Positions 1 to 5,418 of a DNA stretch of 9,549 bases are shown in pieces. The notes beneath the pieces are model-generated. The model was not told where the DNA came from, searched no databases, and saw only the letters and a program-made list of their open reading frames with translations. The first letter of the stretch is position 1; every line of letters begins with the position of its first letter. The DNA is from Minisyncoccota bacterium (GTDB lineage: Bacteria; Patescibacteriota; Microgenomatia; UBA1400; PJMF01): NCBI GenBank assembly GCA_003518205.1, contig DOZC01000078.1, forward strand, positions 1 to 9,549. The letters are read 5' to 3'. Both the position numbers and the translations under genes were made by a program.

Positions 1-47
1 AATACCAGCGCCTAATTTTTCAAGACCTTTGGCTATATAAGATAGTC

Positions 48-73
48 AAAAAAAGTGTTTCAATTAAAAACTG
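48..73 (-). terminator. Possible weak intrinsic terminator after rpsI
   Basis: Just downstream of the rpsI stop, the minus-strand transcript can form a short stem. GUUUU (71-67) pairs with GAAAC (61-57), including one G-U pair, around a 5-nt loop. A run of seven U follows at 54-48, with AC between. The U-tract is good but the stem is short and AT-rich, so termination would be weak. The position at the end of the L13-S9 pair fits an operon end. No other feature is recognisable in 1-47. Confidence 0.3.
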
Positions 74-77
74 TGGT

Positions 78-590
78 TTACCGTTTAGGAGATTGACGAG
101 CTCGGCGAGCTTTACCACCCATGCCAATTTTGCGGGTTTCTTTCATTCTGTCGTCGCGAGTTAATAAACCAGCAGCTTTAAGAAAAGTTTTGGATTCGGG
201 GTTGAACTTCACCAAAGCCCGAGATAAACCGTGAACTAAAGCTCCTAATTGGGCATTTAGACCCGAACCAGAAACTTTGGCGGTCACCGCAAATTTACCC
301 TTAGCTCCAACTAGTTCGAAGGGCTGTTGATATGTGGTGGCTGAATTGCGAATTGACCCAAAATAGGCCCCCACAGCCTGGTCATTAACCACAAAATCAC
401 CTTGACCTTCATAGATTCGAACCCGACAAACCGCAGTTTTTCTCCGACCCACTGCTCCGGTATATTCTTTGTTGGGAATTTTGAAGGCTTCTTTAACTCC
501 AGCAGTTTTATTGATTTGCTTTGAAACCACAGCGACCTTTTTGACCACGCGTTGGATTTTAACTGGTTTTTTGTTCATGCGAATTGCCAT
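78..590 (-). CDS. rpsI: 30S ribosomal protein S9 (uS9) with basic N-terminal extension
   Basis: S9 is a small-subunit head protein whose C-terminal tail reaches the P-site tRNA. The conserved core starts near residue 43 with GAVGRRKTAVCRVRIYEG. It continues through the YFGS segment and the HGLSRAL helix, then LLTRDDRMKETRKIG, and ends in the family-typical basic tail finishing SPKR. The protein has 170 residues against about 130 in E. coli. The excess is a Lys/Val-rich N-terminal extension of roughly 38 residues with no recognised domain. The ATG at 590 was chosen because GGA of a repeat unit lies 8 nt upstream. An ATG at 578 (Met5) has no SD. It follows rplM across a 35-nt spacer made of heptamer repeats and appears to be the last gene of the unit. 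Confidence 0.96.
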   Translation of the reverse strand: MAIRMNKKPVKIQRVVKKVAVVSKQINKTAGVKEAFKIPNKEYTGAVGRRKTAVCRVRIYEGQGDFVVNDQAVGAYFGSIRNSATTYQQPFELVGAKGKFAVTAKVSGSGLNAQLGALVHGLSRALVKFNPESKTFLKAAGLLTRDDRMKETRKIGMGGKARRARQSPKR

Positions 591-591
591 A

Positions 592-626
592 TCTGATTTC
601 CGATCTCGGTTTGCTGATTTCTGATT
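592..626 (-). repeat. Degenerate heptamer tandem repeat, rplM-rpsI spacer
   Basis: Five contiguous 7-nt units start at plus-strand positions 592, 599, 606, 613 and 620. Their plus-strand sequences are TCTGATT, TCCGATC, TCGGTTT, GCTGATT and TCTGATT, so the mRNA-sense consensus is AATCAGA. They fill essentially the whole spacer between the rplM stop and the rpsI ATG, and the last plus-strand base overlaps the rplM stop codon. The unit at 599-605 reads GATCGGA in mRNA sense and places GGA at SD distance from the rpsI start. Confidence 0.7.
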
Positions 627-1044
627 TATTTATTGATTTGAGACTGATGTGGATGTTCTGATCCAGGATAAACTTTTAATCGCGCCAAGCGCCGATCACG
701 CAGTCGGTTGTTGGGTAGCATGTTGTTGACAGCGTGCTCAATCACTCTGTCTGGGTGAGACAGCTTAACTCTCCAAAAGAGATTTCTCGATAACCTCCCG
801 GAAAACCGGAGTGGCGAGAGTACATTTTTGTCTCAGCTTTATTACCAGTAACTGCGACTTTAGCAGCATTGATCACCACCACAAAATCGCCTCCATCGGT
901 GTGAGGTGTGTAAGTGGGTTTAAGTTTTCCGATTAATTTGGTAGCTACTTCCACGGCCACTTGACCCAGAATTCGACCCTCGGCATCAACGACGTGCCAC
1001 TTTCGCTCTACATCTTCAGTTCGTTGCATGAATGTCTTTTGCAT
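626..1044 (-). CDS. rplM: 50S ribosomal protein L13 (uL13), interrupted by a one-base frameshift
   Basis: L13 is an early-assembly 23S rRNA-binding protein. The first frame encodes residues 1-93: RKWHVVDAEGRILGQVAVEV, then YTPHTDGGDFVVVINAAKV, AVTGNK and SFGEL. It then runs into seven unrelated residues and a TGA at 742-744. The remaining conserved part lies in the -1 frame: LSHPDRVIEHAVNNMLPNNR, then ARLKVYPGSEHPHQ, ending at TAA 626-628. Joining the frames at about 763-768 gives 139 residues, close to the family's usual 142 or so. The spacing from SFGEL to HPDRVIE then matches the E. coli protein. No canonical X-XXY-YYZ slippery heptamer is visible at the junction. The ATG at 1044 lies 3 nt after the rplQ stop and has no clear SD, which suggests coupled translation. 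The break could be a sequencing error, a real mutation or recoding. Confidence 0.9.
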
Positions 1045-1047
1045 AAA

Positions 1048-1503
1048 TTAGTTTTTCTTGGTTTTAGCGGCTTTTGGAGCCAGGGATTTGATTTTGGTCA
1101 CTGGTTTAGTCTGGGTGGTAGATTTTTTTAAACTTCCCAAGTTAGCTGGTTTTTTTACCAAAGTCACTGTCAGCATTTTGCCGTTATCTCCTTTGCGATT
1201 CCCGACTTTGGTTAAAGTTGTAAAACCTGAAACTCTGTCTGTCATCAGCGGAGCAATGCGATCCACTAAGGTATTTACCACATCGCGTTTACCAAAAAAC
1301 CGATGTAATAATTGGCGACTGGCCAAAGTACCTTGTTGGGCTTTGTGAATCAAACGATCACTCAGGCGACGTAGTTCCTTGGCTTTAGAATCAGTGGTGG
1401 TAACGGTACCGACTTCAATCAGAGAGCGGACTAAATTTCGCAACATATCTCTGCGATGATTAGTACTCCGATTAAATGTTTTGGTTTTAATGCGATGTAA
1501 CAT
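1048..1503 (-). CDS. rplQ: 50S ribosomal protein L17 (bL17)
   Basis: L17 binds 23S rRNA near the peptide exit side of the large subunit. The N-terminal block has NRSTNHRRDMLRNLVRSLIE followed by KAKELRRLSDRLI, both diagnostic of bL17. A central RFFGKRDVVNTL and a late RKGDNGKMLTVTLV complete the core by about residue 117. The protein has 151 residues against 127 in E. coli. The extra length is a Lys/Thr/Ala-rich, low-complexity basic tail. The start at 1503 has a strong SD (GAGGA) about 8 nt upstream, embedded in the last codons of rpoA. The rpoA stop lies 4 nt before the ATG, consistent with the usual rpoA-rplQ coupling. Confidence 0.96.
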   Translation of the reverse strand: MLHRIKTKTFNRSTNHRRDMLRNLVRSLIEVGTVTTTDSKAKELRRLSDRLIHKAQQGTLASRQLLHRFFGKRDVVNTLVDRIAPLMTDRVSGFTTLTKVGNRKGDNGKMLTVTLVKKPANLGSLKKSTTQTKPVTKIKSLAPKAAKTKKN

Positions 1504-1507
1504 GAAA

Positions 1508-2449
1508 TTATTCCTCGATACTCACGCCTTTTTTCTGCAAAGCCTCGTTGATCAAATCTACACTCTTACCACCTAAATTCTTAACTTTAGAAATTACACC
1601 TTTGTTGGAAGCCAACAAATCACCGACAGTCTTGAAACTACCCTTACGCAAAGCGTTGGCAATTCTGGTTGGCAAATCCAGCTCTTCGACCGTGAGTTTC
1701 ATAGTCTCGGCCTCTTCAGGACTGAGAATTGGAGCTTCCTCTTTAATTTCAGGCATAACTGGAGCAAAAACTTGAGTAAACTGACGAGCCAAAATCTGAG
1801 CCGCCTGTTTAACAGCCTCCTGAGGAGTTAAAGTGCCATCGGTTTGAACTGACAAAACAATTCGATCATAGTCAGTTTTACGACCCACCCGAGTGGCTTC
1901 GATTCTGTAAGAAGTTTTCACCACTGGTGAAAACAAAGCGTCAATCATAATTTGGCCAATTACTTCAGACTTCACTTCTGAAGCCAATCGATAACCCATG
2001 CCAGTTTCAACAGCCAACTCAACTTCAAGAGTTTTACCTTTAGCTAAAGTGGCCAAATATTGATCTGGATTGGCTACCACAAAACCAGCTTCACACTCAA
2101 TATCACCGGCAGTGACGGTTTTGGCACCCTTAACATTTAGGTGCAAAGTGCCTTTACCCTCATGATCAGTTTTAATTCGCACTTGCTTTAAGTTCAAAAT
2201 TAGCTCCACCACATCTTCAGTCAAACCAGCCAAAGTGCTGTATTGGTGATCTACACCATCAATAGTTACGGCTGTAATGGCCACACCTGGTAATGAAGTC
2301 AATAAAACTCGTCTCAAAGCGTTGCCAAGAGTATGACCAAAACCTTGTTCTAAGGGTTCGATCACCAGCTCAGCTTTATTCTCAGTTGCTGAAGCCTCAA
2401 CCAAACTAAAAGTTGGATTCATGGTGGCGTATTGGTTTAAATCTTGCAT
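1508..2449 (-). CDS. rpoA: DNA-directed RNA polymerase subunit alpha
   Basis: The alpha subunit dimerises to nucleate core RNA polymerase assembly and contacts UP elements and activators. The N-terminal domain carries the dimerisation motif GFGHTLGNALRRVLL at residues 36-50 and extends to about residue 226. An acidic, proline-containing linker follows. The C-terminal domain (about 252-313) has the DNA-binding helix RIANALRKG and the NLGGKS turn equivalent to the E. coli UP-element surface. With the ATG at 2449 the protein has 313 residues. That start was preferred because AAAGGA lies about 8 nt upstream. An in-frame GTG at 2470 would add seven residues but leaves the SD inside the coding region. 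The gene is preceded by a 113-nt spacer with a hairpin and followed closely by rplQ. Confidence 0.97.
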   Translation of the reverse strand: MQDLNQYATMNPTFSLVEASATENKAELVIEPLEQGFGHTLGNALRRVLLTSLPGVAITAVTIDGVDHQYSTLAGLTEDVVELILNLKQVRIKTDHEGKGTLHLNVKGAKTVTAGDIECEAGFVVANPDQYLATLAKGKTLEVELAVETGMGYRLASEVKSEVIGQIMIDALFSPVVKTSYRIEATRVGRKTDYDRIVLSVQTDGTLTPQEAVKQAAQILARQFTQVFAPVMPEIKEEAPILSPEEAETMKLTVEELDLPTRIANALRKGSFKTVGDLLASNKGVISKVKNLGGKSVDLINEALQKKGVSIEE

Positions 2450-2457
2450 ATTTTTGT

Positions 2458-2463
2458 TCCTTT
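2458..2463 (-). promoter_or_regulatory. Ribosome binding site deciding the rpoA start
   Basis: The mRNA-sense sequence AAAGGA lies about 8 nt before the ATG at 2449. It favours that codon over the upstream in-frame GTG at 2470. Confidence 0.7.
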
Positions 2464-2525
2464 GTTTCACCTCTTCGATTGGTCAAGTTTTAAATGATTT
2501 ATCGAAAATCTGTTGCTAGGCTTTC

Positions 2526-2556
2526 TTTCAACTATTAATATTTAAAATAGTTGAAA
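2526..2556. other. Perfect 11-bp inverted repeat in the rpsD-rpoA spacer
   Basis: TTTCAACTATT (2526-2536) is mirrored exactly by AATAGTTGAAA (2546-2556) around a 9-nt AT-only loop, just after the rpsD stop. On the minus strand no U-tract follows. On the plus strand a short TTTTT follows at 2560-2564. The stem has only two G/C pairs, so it is more likely an RNA processing or stability element, or a weak pause site, than an efficient terminator. The rest of the 113-nt spacer shows no convincing promoter. Confidence 0.45.
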
Positions 2557-2562
2557 TAATTT

Positions 2563-3171
2563 TTAACGACTGTAATACTCAACTACTAATTGTTCATCAA
2601 GTTTTTCTTTAATATCAATGCGCTCTGGCAATCGAACAACTTTACCAGCTGCAGCTTTGCGCTCTAACCAACCTGGTAATGATTCAACTTCTGATTTTAA
2701 AAGTTCGGCAACCAGGGGGATTTTAGTGGCTTGGTTTTTCAAAACTATAATGTCACCGACTTGAACTCGAAAAGAAGCGATGTTCATTTTTTTACCATTT
2801 ACCGTCACATGAGAATGGTTAACTAGTTGTCTGGCTGCAGCCCTAGTAGGAGCCCAACCCAGTCGGTAAACTACGTTATCCAGTCTGCGTTCTAAGAATC
2901 CGAGTAAAGCCGAGCCAGTGGCGGCGGGATTTTTACTTGCCAACTCATAAACTTTCTTGAGTTGTTTCTCCATCACCCCATAAATATATTTAATTTTTTG
3001 TTTTTCTTTAAGTTGAACGCCAAAGTTAGACAACTTGCGGCGATTTTTCGCTCCATGTTGTCCGGGTCTTGAATCAATGCGTTTAGCGGTTTTAAGACCA
3101 TTGGTTTTTAAACCGAGATCTTCACCGATTTGGCGTTGTAGGCGTTGTTTGGGTCCAGTGTAGCGTGACAT
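2563..3171 (-). CDS. rpsD: 30S ribosomal protein S4 (uS4)
   Basis: S4 is a primary 16S rRNA binder that starts 30S assembly. In E. coli it also represses the alpha operon. The N-terminal part begins SRYTGPKQRLQR and includes RPGQHG near residue 35. The S4 RNA-binding domain spans about 93-155 and contains LERRLDNVVYRLGWAPTRAA followed by VTVNGKK. The C-terminus ends VVEYYSR, as is common in the family. The N-terminal region has no cysteines, so this is the zinc-free (C-minus) form. At 202 residues the length is close to the usual 200 to 208. The ATG at 3171 has no SD. It is preceded by heptamer repeats that fill the rpsK-rpsD spacer. Confidence 0.97.
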   Translation of the reverse strand: MSRYTGPKQRLQRQIGEDLGLKTNGLKTAKRIDSRPGQHGAKNRRKLSNFGVQLKEKQKIKYIYGVMEKQLKKVYELASKNPAATGSALLGFLERRLDNVVYRLGWAPTRAAARQLVNHSHVTVNGKKMNIASFRVQVGDIIVLKNQATKIPLVAELLKSEVESLPGWLERKAAAGKVVRLPERIDIKEKLDEQLVVEYYSR

Positions 3172-3176
3172 AAGTT

Positions 3177-3211
3177 TCTGATTTCTGATTCTAGATATCT
3201 GATATCTGATT
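3177..3211 (-). repeat. Degenerate heptamer tandem repeat, rpsK-rpsD spacer
   Basis: Five 7-nt units start at 3177, 3184, 3191, 3198 and 3205 on the plus strand. They are TCTGATT, TCTGATT, CTAGATA, TCTGATA and TCTGATT. This is the same mRNA-sense consensus (AATCAGA) as in the rplM-rpsI spacer. The array covers nearly the whole 38-nt gap and runs into the rpsK stop codon. It ends 5 nt before the rpsD start. Confidence 0.75.
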
Positions 3212-3602
3212 ATCTGTTGTGTTTGGCCTTTCGGGGTCTAGTACCGTTGTGAGGAATTGGAGTGACATCGGCCAACATGCCCACTTTAATACCTTGAGCT
3301 CTAATTACCCGCATGGCCACATCTCGACCAGGACCAGGACCTTTGACAAAAACATCAATTTGGTTCATGCCATAAGCCTTAGCTTTATTGATCACATTTT
3401 CTACTGTCAAGGTCGCGGCATAGGGAGTAGATTTTCGAGAGCCGGAAAAACCAGCGGCTCCAGTACTTGCCCAACACAATACGTTGCCTTGGTCATCAGT
3501 AATACTGGCCAAAGTGTTATTGAAAGTGGCACTCACATACAATCGGCCTTTGGGGATAATCCGATTAATTTTGCGAGTGGGTTCTTTTTTGACGATTGCC
3601 AT
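3210..3602 (-). CDS. rpsK: 30S ribosomal protein S11 (uS11)
   Basis: S11 lies on the 30S platform and helps shape the E-site mRNA path. The sequence shows GRLYVSATFNNTLASITD near residues 19-36, then WASTGAAGFSGSRKSTPYAA. The motif VFVKGPGPGRD is followed by the strongly conserved VTPIPHNGTRPRKAKH terminus. At 130 residues it is the normal bacterial length, with a short Lys-rich N-terminus. The ATG at 3602 has GGA of an ATCGGAA element about 8 nt upstream, in a 24-nt spacer after rpsM. Confidence 0.97.
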   Translation of the reverse strand: MAIVKKEPTRKINRIIPKGRLYVSATFNNTLASITDDQGNVLCWASTGAAGFSGSRKSTPYAATLTVENVINKAKAYGMNQIDVFVKGPGPGRDVAMRVIRAQGIKVGMLADVTPIPHNGTRPRKAKHNR

Positions 3603-3609
3603 AGTTAAT

Positions 3610-3630
3610 TTCCGATGTTTGATGATTTAT
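3610..3630 (-). repeat. Possible remnant heptamer repeat, rpsM-rpsK spacer
   Basis: Three 7-nt units (TTCCGAT, GTTTGAT and GATTTAT at 3610, 3617 and 3624 on the plus strand) resemble the heptamers seen in other spacers. The match is weak and the last unit overlaps the rpsM stop. The first unit provides the GGA that serves as a possible SD for rpsK. Confidence 0.3.
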
Positions 3631-4031
3631 TTAGTAGCTTTAGGTGTTTCTGTTTTAGTAGCGGCTTCTTTGGAAATAGCACCAATGGTACGTTTGGCAC
3701 CGCGTTTAGTTCGGGCATTTGACCGAGTTCGCTGACCTCGGACTGGCAAACCCATGGCGTGACGCAAGCCTCGATAAGCTTTGATTCGGCGCAACCGATT
3801 AATATTGTCACTCACAGCTCGGCGCAGGTCACCTTCCACCATTTGAGTGTCTAGAGCTGCTTGAATTCGATTTATTTCGTCAGTTGTCAAATCCCGAGCC
3901 CGTTTATCAGCGTTTAATCTAGCTTTGGTAATAATTTCTGCGGCCACTTTAGGGCCAACGCCATAAATATATCTCAACGCAAAATTGAGTTTTTTATGAT
4001 CTGGAATGTCGATACCGGCGATACGAGGCAT
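3627..4031 (-). CDS. rpsM: 30S ribosomal protein S13 (uS13)
   Basis: S13 sits in the 30S head and contacts the 50S subunit (bridge B1) and P-site tRNA. It begins MPRIAGIDIPDHKKLNFALR with YIYGVGP, the usual N-terminal block. It contains a helix-two-turn-helix region and the diagnostic stretch RGLRHAMGLPVRGQRTRSN followed by ARTKRG. The protein has 134 residues against 118 in E. coli. The surplus is a Lys/Thr/Ala-rich C-terminal tail. The ATG at 4031 has AAAGG about 10 nt upstream. It follows rpmJ by 19 nt. Confidence 0.97.
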   Translation of the reverse strand: MPRIAGIDIPDHKKLNFALRYIYGVGPKVAAEIITKARLNADKRARDLTTDEINRIQAALDTQMVEGDLRRAVSDNINRLRRIKAYRGLRHAMGLPVRGQRTRSNARTKRGAKRTIGAISKEAATKTETPKATK

Positions 4032-4050
4032 ACAAAAAAACCTTTATTAA

Positions 4051-4167
4051 TTAACCTTGACGTTGTTTGTGCTTAGGATTACTACTACAAATCACTCGCA
4101 ACACGCCCTTGCGCTTGATAAACTTGCACTCTTTACAAATCTTTTTGAGAGAGACGCGGACTTTCAT
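4051..4167 (-). CDS. rpmJ: 50S ribosomal protein L36 (bL36), zinc-ribbon form
   Basis: This 38-residue protein begins [20 protein letters not shown] and ends in the family-typical PKHKQRQG. Cys11, Cys14, Cys27 and His33 form the zinc-binding set, so this is the C+ version of L36. L36 binds 23S rRNA late in large-subunit assembly, and its gene is characteristically beside infA or rpsM. The ATG at 4167 has no obvious SD. The gene lies 77 nt after infA. Confidence 0.96.
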   Translation of the reverse strand: MKVRVSLKKICKECKFIKRKGVLRVICSSNPKHKQRQG

Positions 4168-4244
4168 AAACGAACTTGAAATATACTGCAACTTGGTAAA
4201 AATTTAAAGGCTCAGTTTTGATTGACTTTCCAAAGCTTTTGCCC

Positions 4245-4577
4245 TTAAAGAGTCGGGGTAGGACCTTTCTTCATCGCCCGATAAGTAATTTTGCACTTGG
4301 TGAGGTCATATTTGGAAACATAACCCTTAATCATATCTCCAGGCATCACCCGAATCCGGAACAAACGCATTTTGCCAGCCAAACTGCCCAACAAAGTGTG
4401 ATCCTTCATTTGAGTAATCTGAGAATCAGTCACTCGAACTCGAAATAAAGTGTTGGGCAAACATTCTTCCACTACACCCATAACTTCAAACCGATCATCT
4501 CGACTGGCTTTTTCCTCGGTGGTATCCACTTGACGCTTAGCTTTAGCTGCGCGCTTGTGTTCTTGAACTTTTCCCAT
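4245..4577 (-). CDS. infA: Translation initiation factor IF-1 with N-terminal extension
   Basis: IF-1 is a single OB-fold protein that occupies the 30S A site during initiation. The core (about residues 28-101) contains FEVMGVVEECLPNTLFRVRV, then LAGKMRLFRIRVMPGD and YDLTKCKITYR, matching the usual IF-1 strands. The protein has 110 residues against 72 in E. coli. It carries a charged N-terminal extension of about 27 residues, an insertion of about 7 residues in the loop before GKMR, and a short C-terminal tail. The distal ATG at 4577 is supported by an SD (AGGA at 4590-4587, 9 nt upstream), so the extension is probably translated. It is the first gene of the alpha-like unit, behind its own promoter and a structured leader. 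Confidence 0.94.
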   Translation of the reverse strand: MGKVQEHKRAAKAKRQVDTTEEKASRDDRFEVMGVVEECLPNTLFRVRVTDSQITQMKDHTLLGSLAGKMRLFRIRVMPGDMIKGYVSKYDLTKCKITYRAMKKGPTPTL

Positions 4578-4586
4578 ACAAAATTA

Positions 4587-4590
4587 TCCT
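4587..4590 (-). promoter_or_regulatory. infA Shine-Dalgarno, adjoining leader stem
   Basis: AGGA in mRNA sense lies 9 nt before the infA ATG. It begins only one base after the 3' arm of the leader stem (4592-4600), so folding of the leader could affect ribosome access. Confidence 0.65.
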
Positions 4591-4591
4591 G

Positions 4592-4642
4592 TGGTAGATG
4601 TTTTGGACAACAACAAATCTAGGTGCCATCTACCAACACCCA
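4592..4642 (-). promoter_or_regulatory. Structured infA leader: hairpin or possible pseudoknot
   Basis: In the minus-strand RNA, TGGTAGATG (4635-4627) is perfectly complementary to CATCTACCA (4600-4592), which abuts the infA SD. The first arm lies inside the loop of another potential stem, TGGGTG (4642-4637) with CACCTA (4625-4620), 6 bp including one G-U. The two pairings could coexist as an H-type pseudoknot or compete. Ribosomal-protein leaders often act as autoregulatory sites. In E. coli, S4 binds a pseudoknot in the alpha leader. Whether S4 or another product binds here is inference. Confidence 0.45.
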
Positions 4643-4654
4643 CGACATCTGGAT

Positions 4655-4663
4655 ATTATACCA
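4655..4663 (-). promoter_or_regulatory. Extended -10 promoter for the infA to rpsI unit
   Basis: The minus-strand reads TGGTATAAT: a perfect -10 hexamer (4660-4655) with the TGn extension. No good -35 is present at the usual spacing, as is allowed for extended -10 promoters. Transcription would start near 4648 and give a leader of about 70 nt before the infA ATG. This separates the infA-led unit from the rpsH-to-adk unit. Confidence 0.6.
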
Positions 4664-4790
4664 GACAAAGCTCAAAAATCATTCAGCAGTCTCATTAGTG
4701 ACTTCACCGCAACAGCAAATATTCGAGCATTTATTTTATGATATATTTGATTGTGGTAATTTTTTATTAAAAAAATAACTCAAGGACAAT
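4664..4790. other. AT-rich intergenic segment before the plus-strand gene
   Basis: This is the upstream half of the gene-poor stretch 4578-4869. It becomes strongly AT-rich from 4712 onward. It contains a possible extended -10-like TGGTAATTT (plus strand, 4754-4762) without a clear -35, and an A/T-only inverted repeat around 4760-4775. A promoter for the plus-strand gene is expected here but cannot be fixed with confidence. Confidence 0.25.
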
Positions 4791-4869
4791 ATGATAGAAA
4801 CTGACACACACACATTCAAATCAGGATATTGATCTTGGAGAAAATGCTAAACTCCAAAGTGAAATTGAC

Positions 4870-5418
4870 ATGCTTAGGGCAGAAGAAGTCATTAATGAAG
4901 TATTATTATCAAATGAGGGTTTGATTAGGTTCTGGCAAGAAAGTCCAAATGAGGTCAGAGTAAAATGGCCTCATATATATGATAAACTTGAGGCCATAAA
5001 AAAATCTTCGCCTGAAAAGTTTGACAAAGCAGAAGTAGAAAAAAAGCGAGCACTCATGGATAAAATGAGTGAAATTGTAAATAAATGTAATCAACTCTGG
5101 ATTATGGCTCATAATGCCATGGAGCAGGAGCGCTATGCAGATAGTATTTTTGCCAACCCAGATATTGCTGATAAATTTGCTGAACTTTATGCTCAATTAA
5201 GAAGCGAGATGAACATGAATCTTGGTTTGGCCGGTTTGCAACAGGCTGTGGACACATTCCAGCAACAATTTGATGACATCACTCCCACCTTGACTAAAAA
5301 AATCATAACTGATCGTGAAATCGCTCTTAATGAAGATGGTGGTCTAATGAATCAAGCAAGGATTTTTGATGCGATTAAAGAGGATTTGTTAAAACTAAAA
5401 CAAACACAGATTCAATAG
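4870..5418 (+). CDS. Hypothetical soluble helical protein on the opposite strand
   Basis: I do not recognise a family. The 182-residue product looks almost wholly alpha-helical and charged, with no signal peptide or membrane segment. Candidate coiled-coil stretches lie at about residues 38-75 (KLEAIKKSSPEKFDKAEVEK region) and 105-140 (FAELYAQLRSEMNMN to QQQFDD). It has a single cysteine and several tryptophans in the N-terminal half. The ATG at 4870 has no SD. The frame stays open and similar in character back to 4798, and an ATG at 4791 with AAGGA just upstream is out of frame by one base across an AC repeat at 4804-4814. The true product may therefore be about 209 residues, starting MIETDTHTHS. 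It lies where map often sits, convergent with adk and divergent from infA, and looks more AT-rich than its neighbours. An accessory insertion is likely; the function is unknown. Confidence 0.7.
   Translation: MLRAEEVINEVLLSNEGLIRFWQESPNEVRVKWPHIYDKLEAIKKSSPEKFDKAEVEKKRALMDKMSEIVNKCNQLWIMAHNAMEQERYADSIFANPDIADKFAELYAQLRSEMNMNLGLAGLQQAVDTFQQQFDDITPTLTKKIITDREIALNEDGGLMNQARIFDAIKEDLLKLKQTQIQ

Noticed and set aside
1..45. Open minus-strand frame at the left edge reading about 15 residues (SYIAKGLEKLGAGI)
   Set aside because: It is bounded upstream by TGA at 46-48 and contains no start codon. It is too short to assign, although a resemblance to an ATP synthase c subunit N-terminus crossed my mind.
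742..768. UGA recoded as an amino acid at the rplM internal stop
   Set aside because: Reading through the TGA in that frame gives no L13 similarity. The conserved continuation is in the -1 frame, and TGA ends rplR normally.
2450..2470. GTG at 2470 as the rpoA start, adding seven residues
   Set aside because: The extra residues are not part of the conserved protein, and a good SD (AAAGGA) lies just before the ATG at 2449.
592..3211. CRISPR-like array interpretation of the heptamer repeats
   Set aside because: The units are 7 nt, directly adjacent and without spacers, and lie inside an operon, so they do not resemble CRISPR.
3219..3608. Long plus-strand open frame opposite rpsK
   Set aside because: It is a mirror of a clearly conserved S11 gene and shows no family features or ribosome-binding site of its own. 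Other opposite-strand frames over rplQ, rpoA and rpsE were dismissed for the same reason.
4670..4675. TTGAGC as the -35 box for the infA promoter
   Set aside because: It is only 9 nt from the -10 hexamer, far short of the usual 16-18 nt spacing; the extended -10 explains the promoter better.
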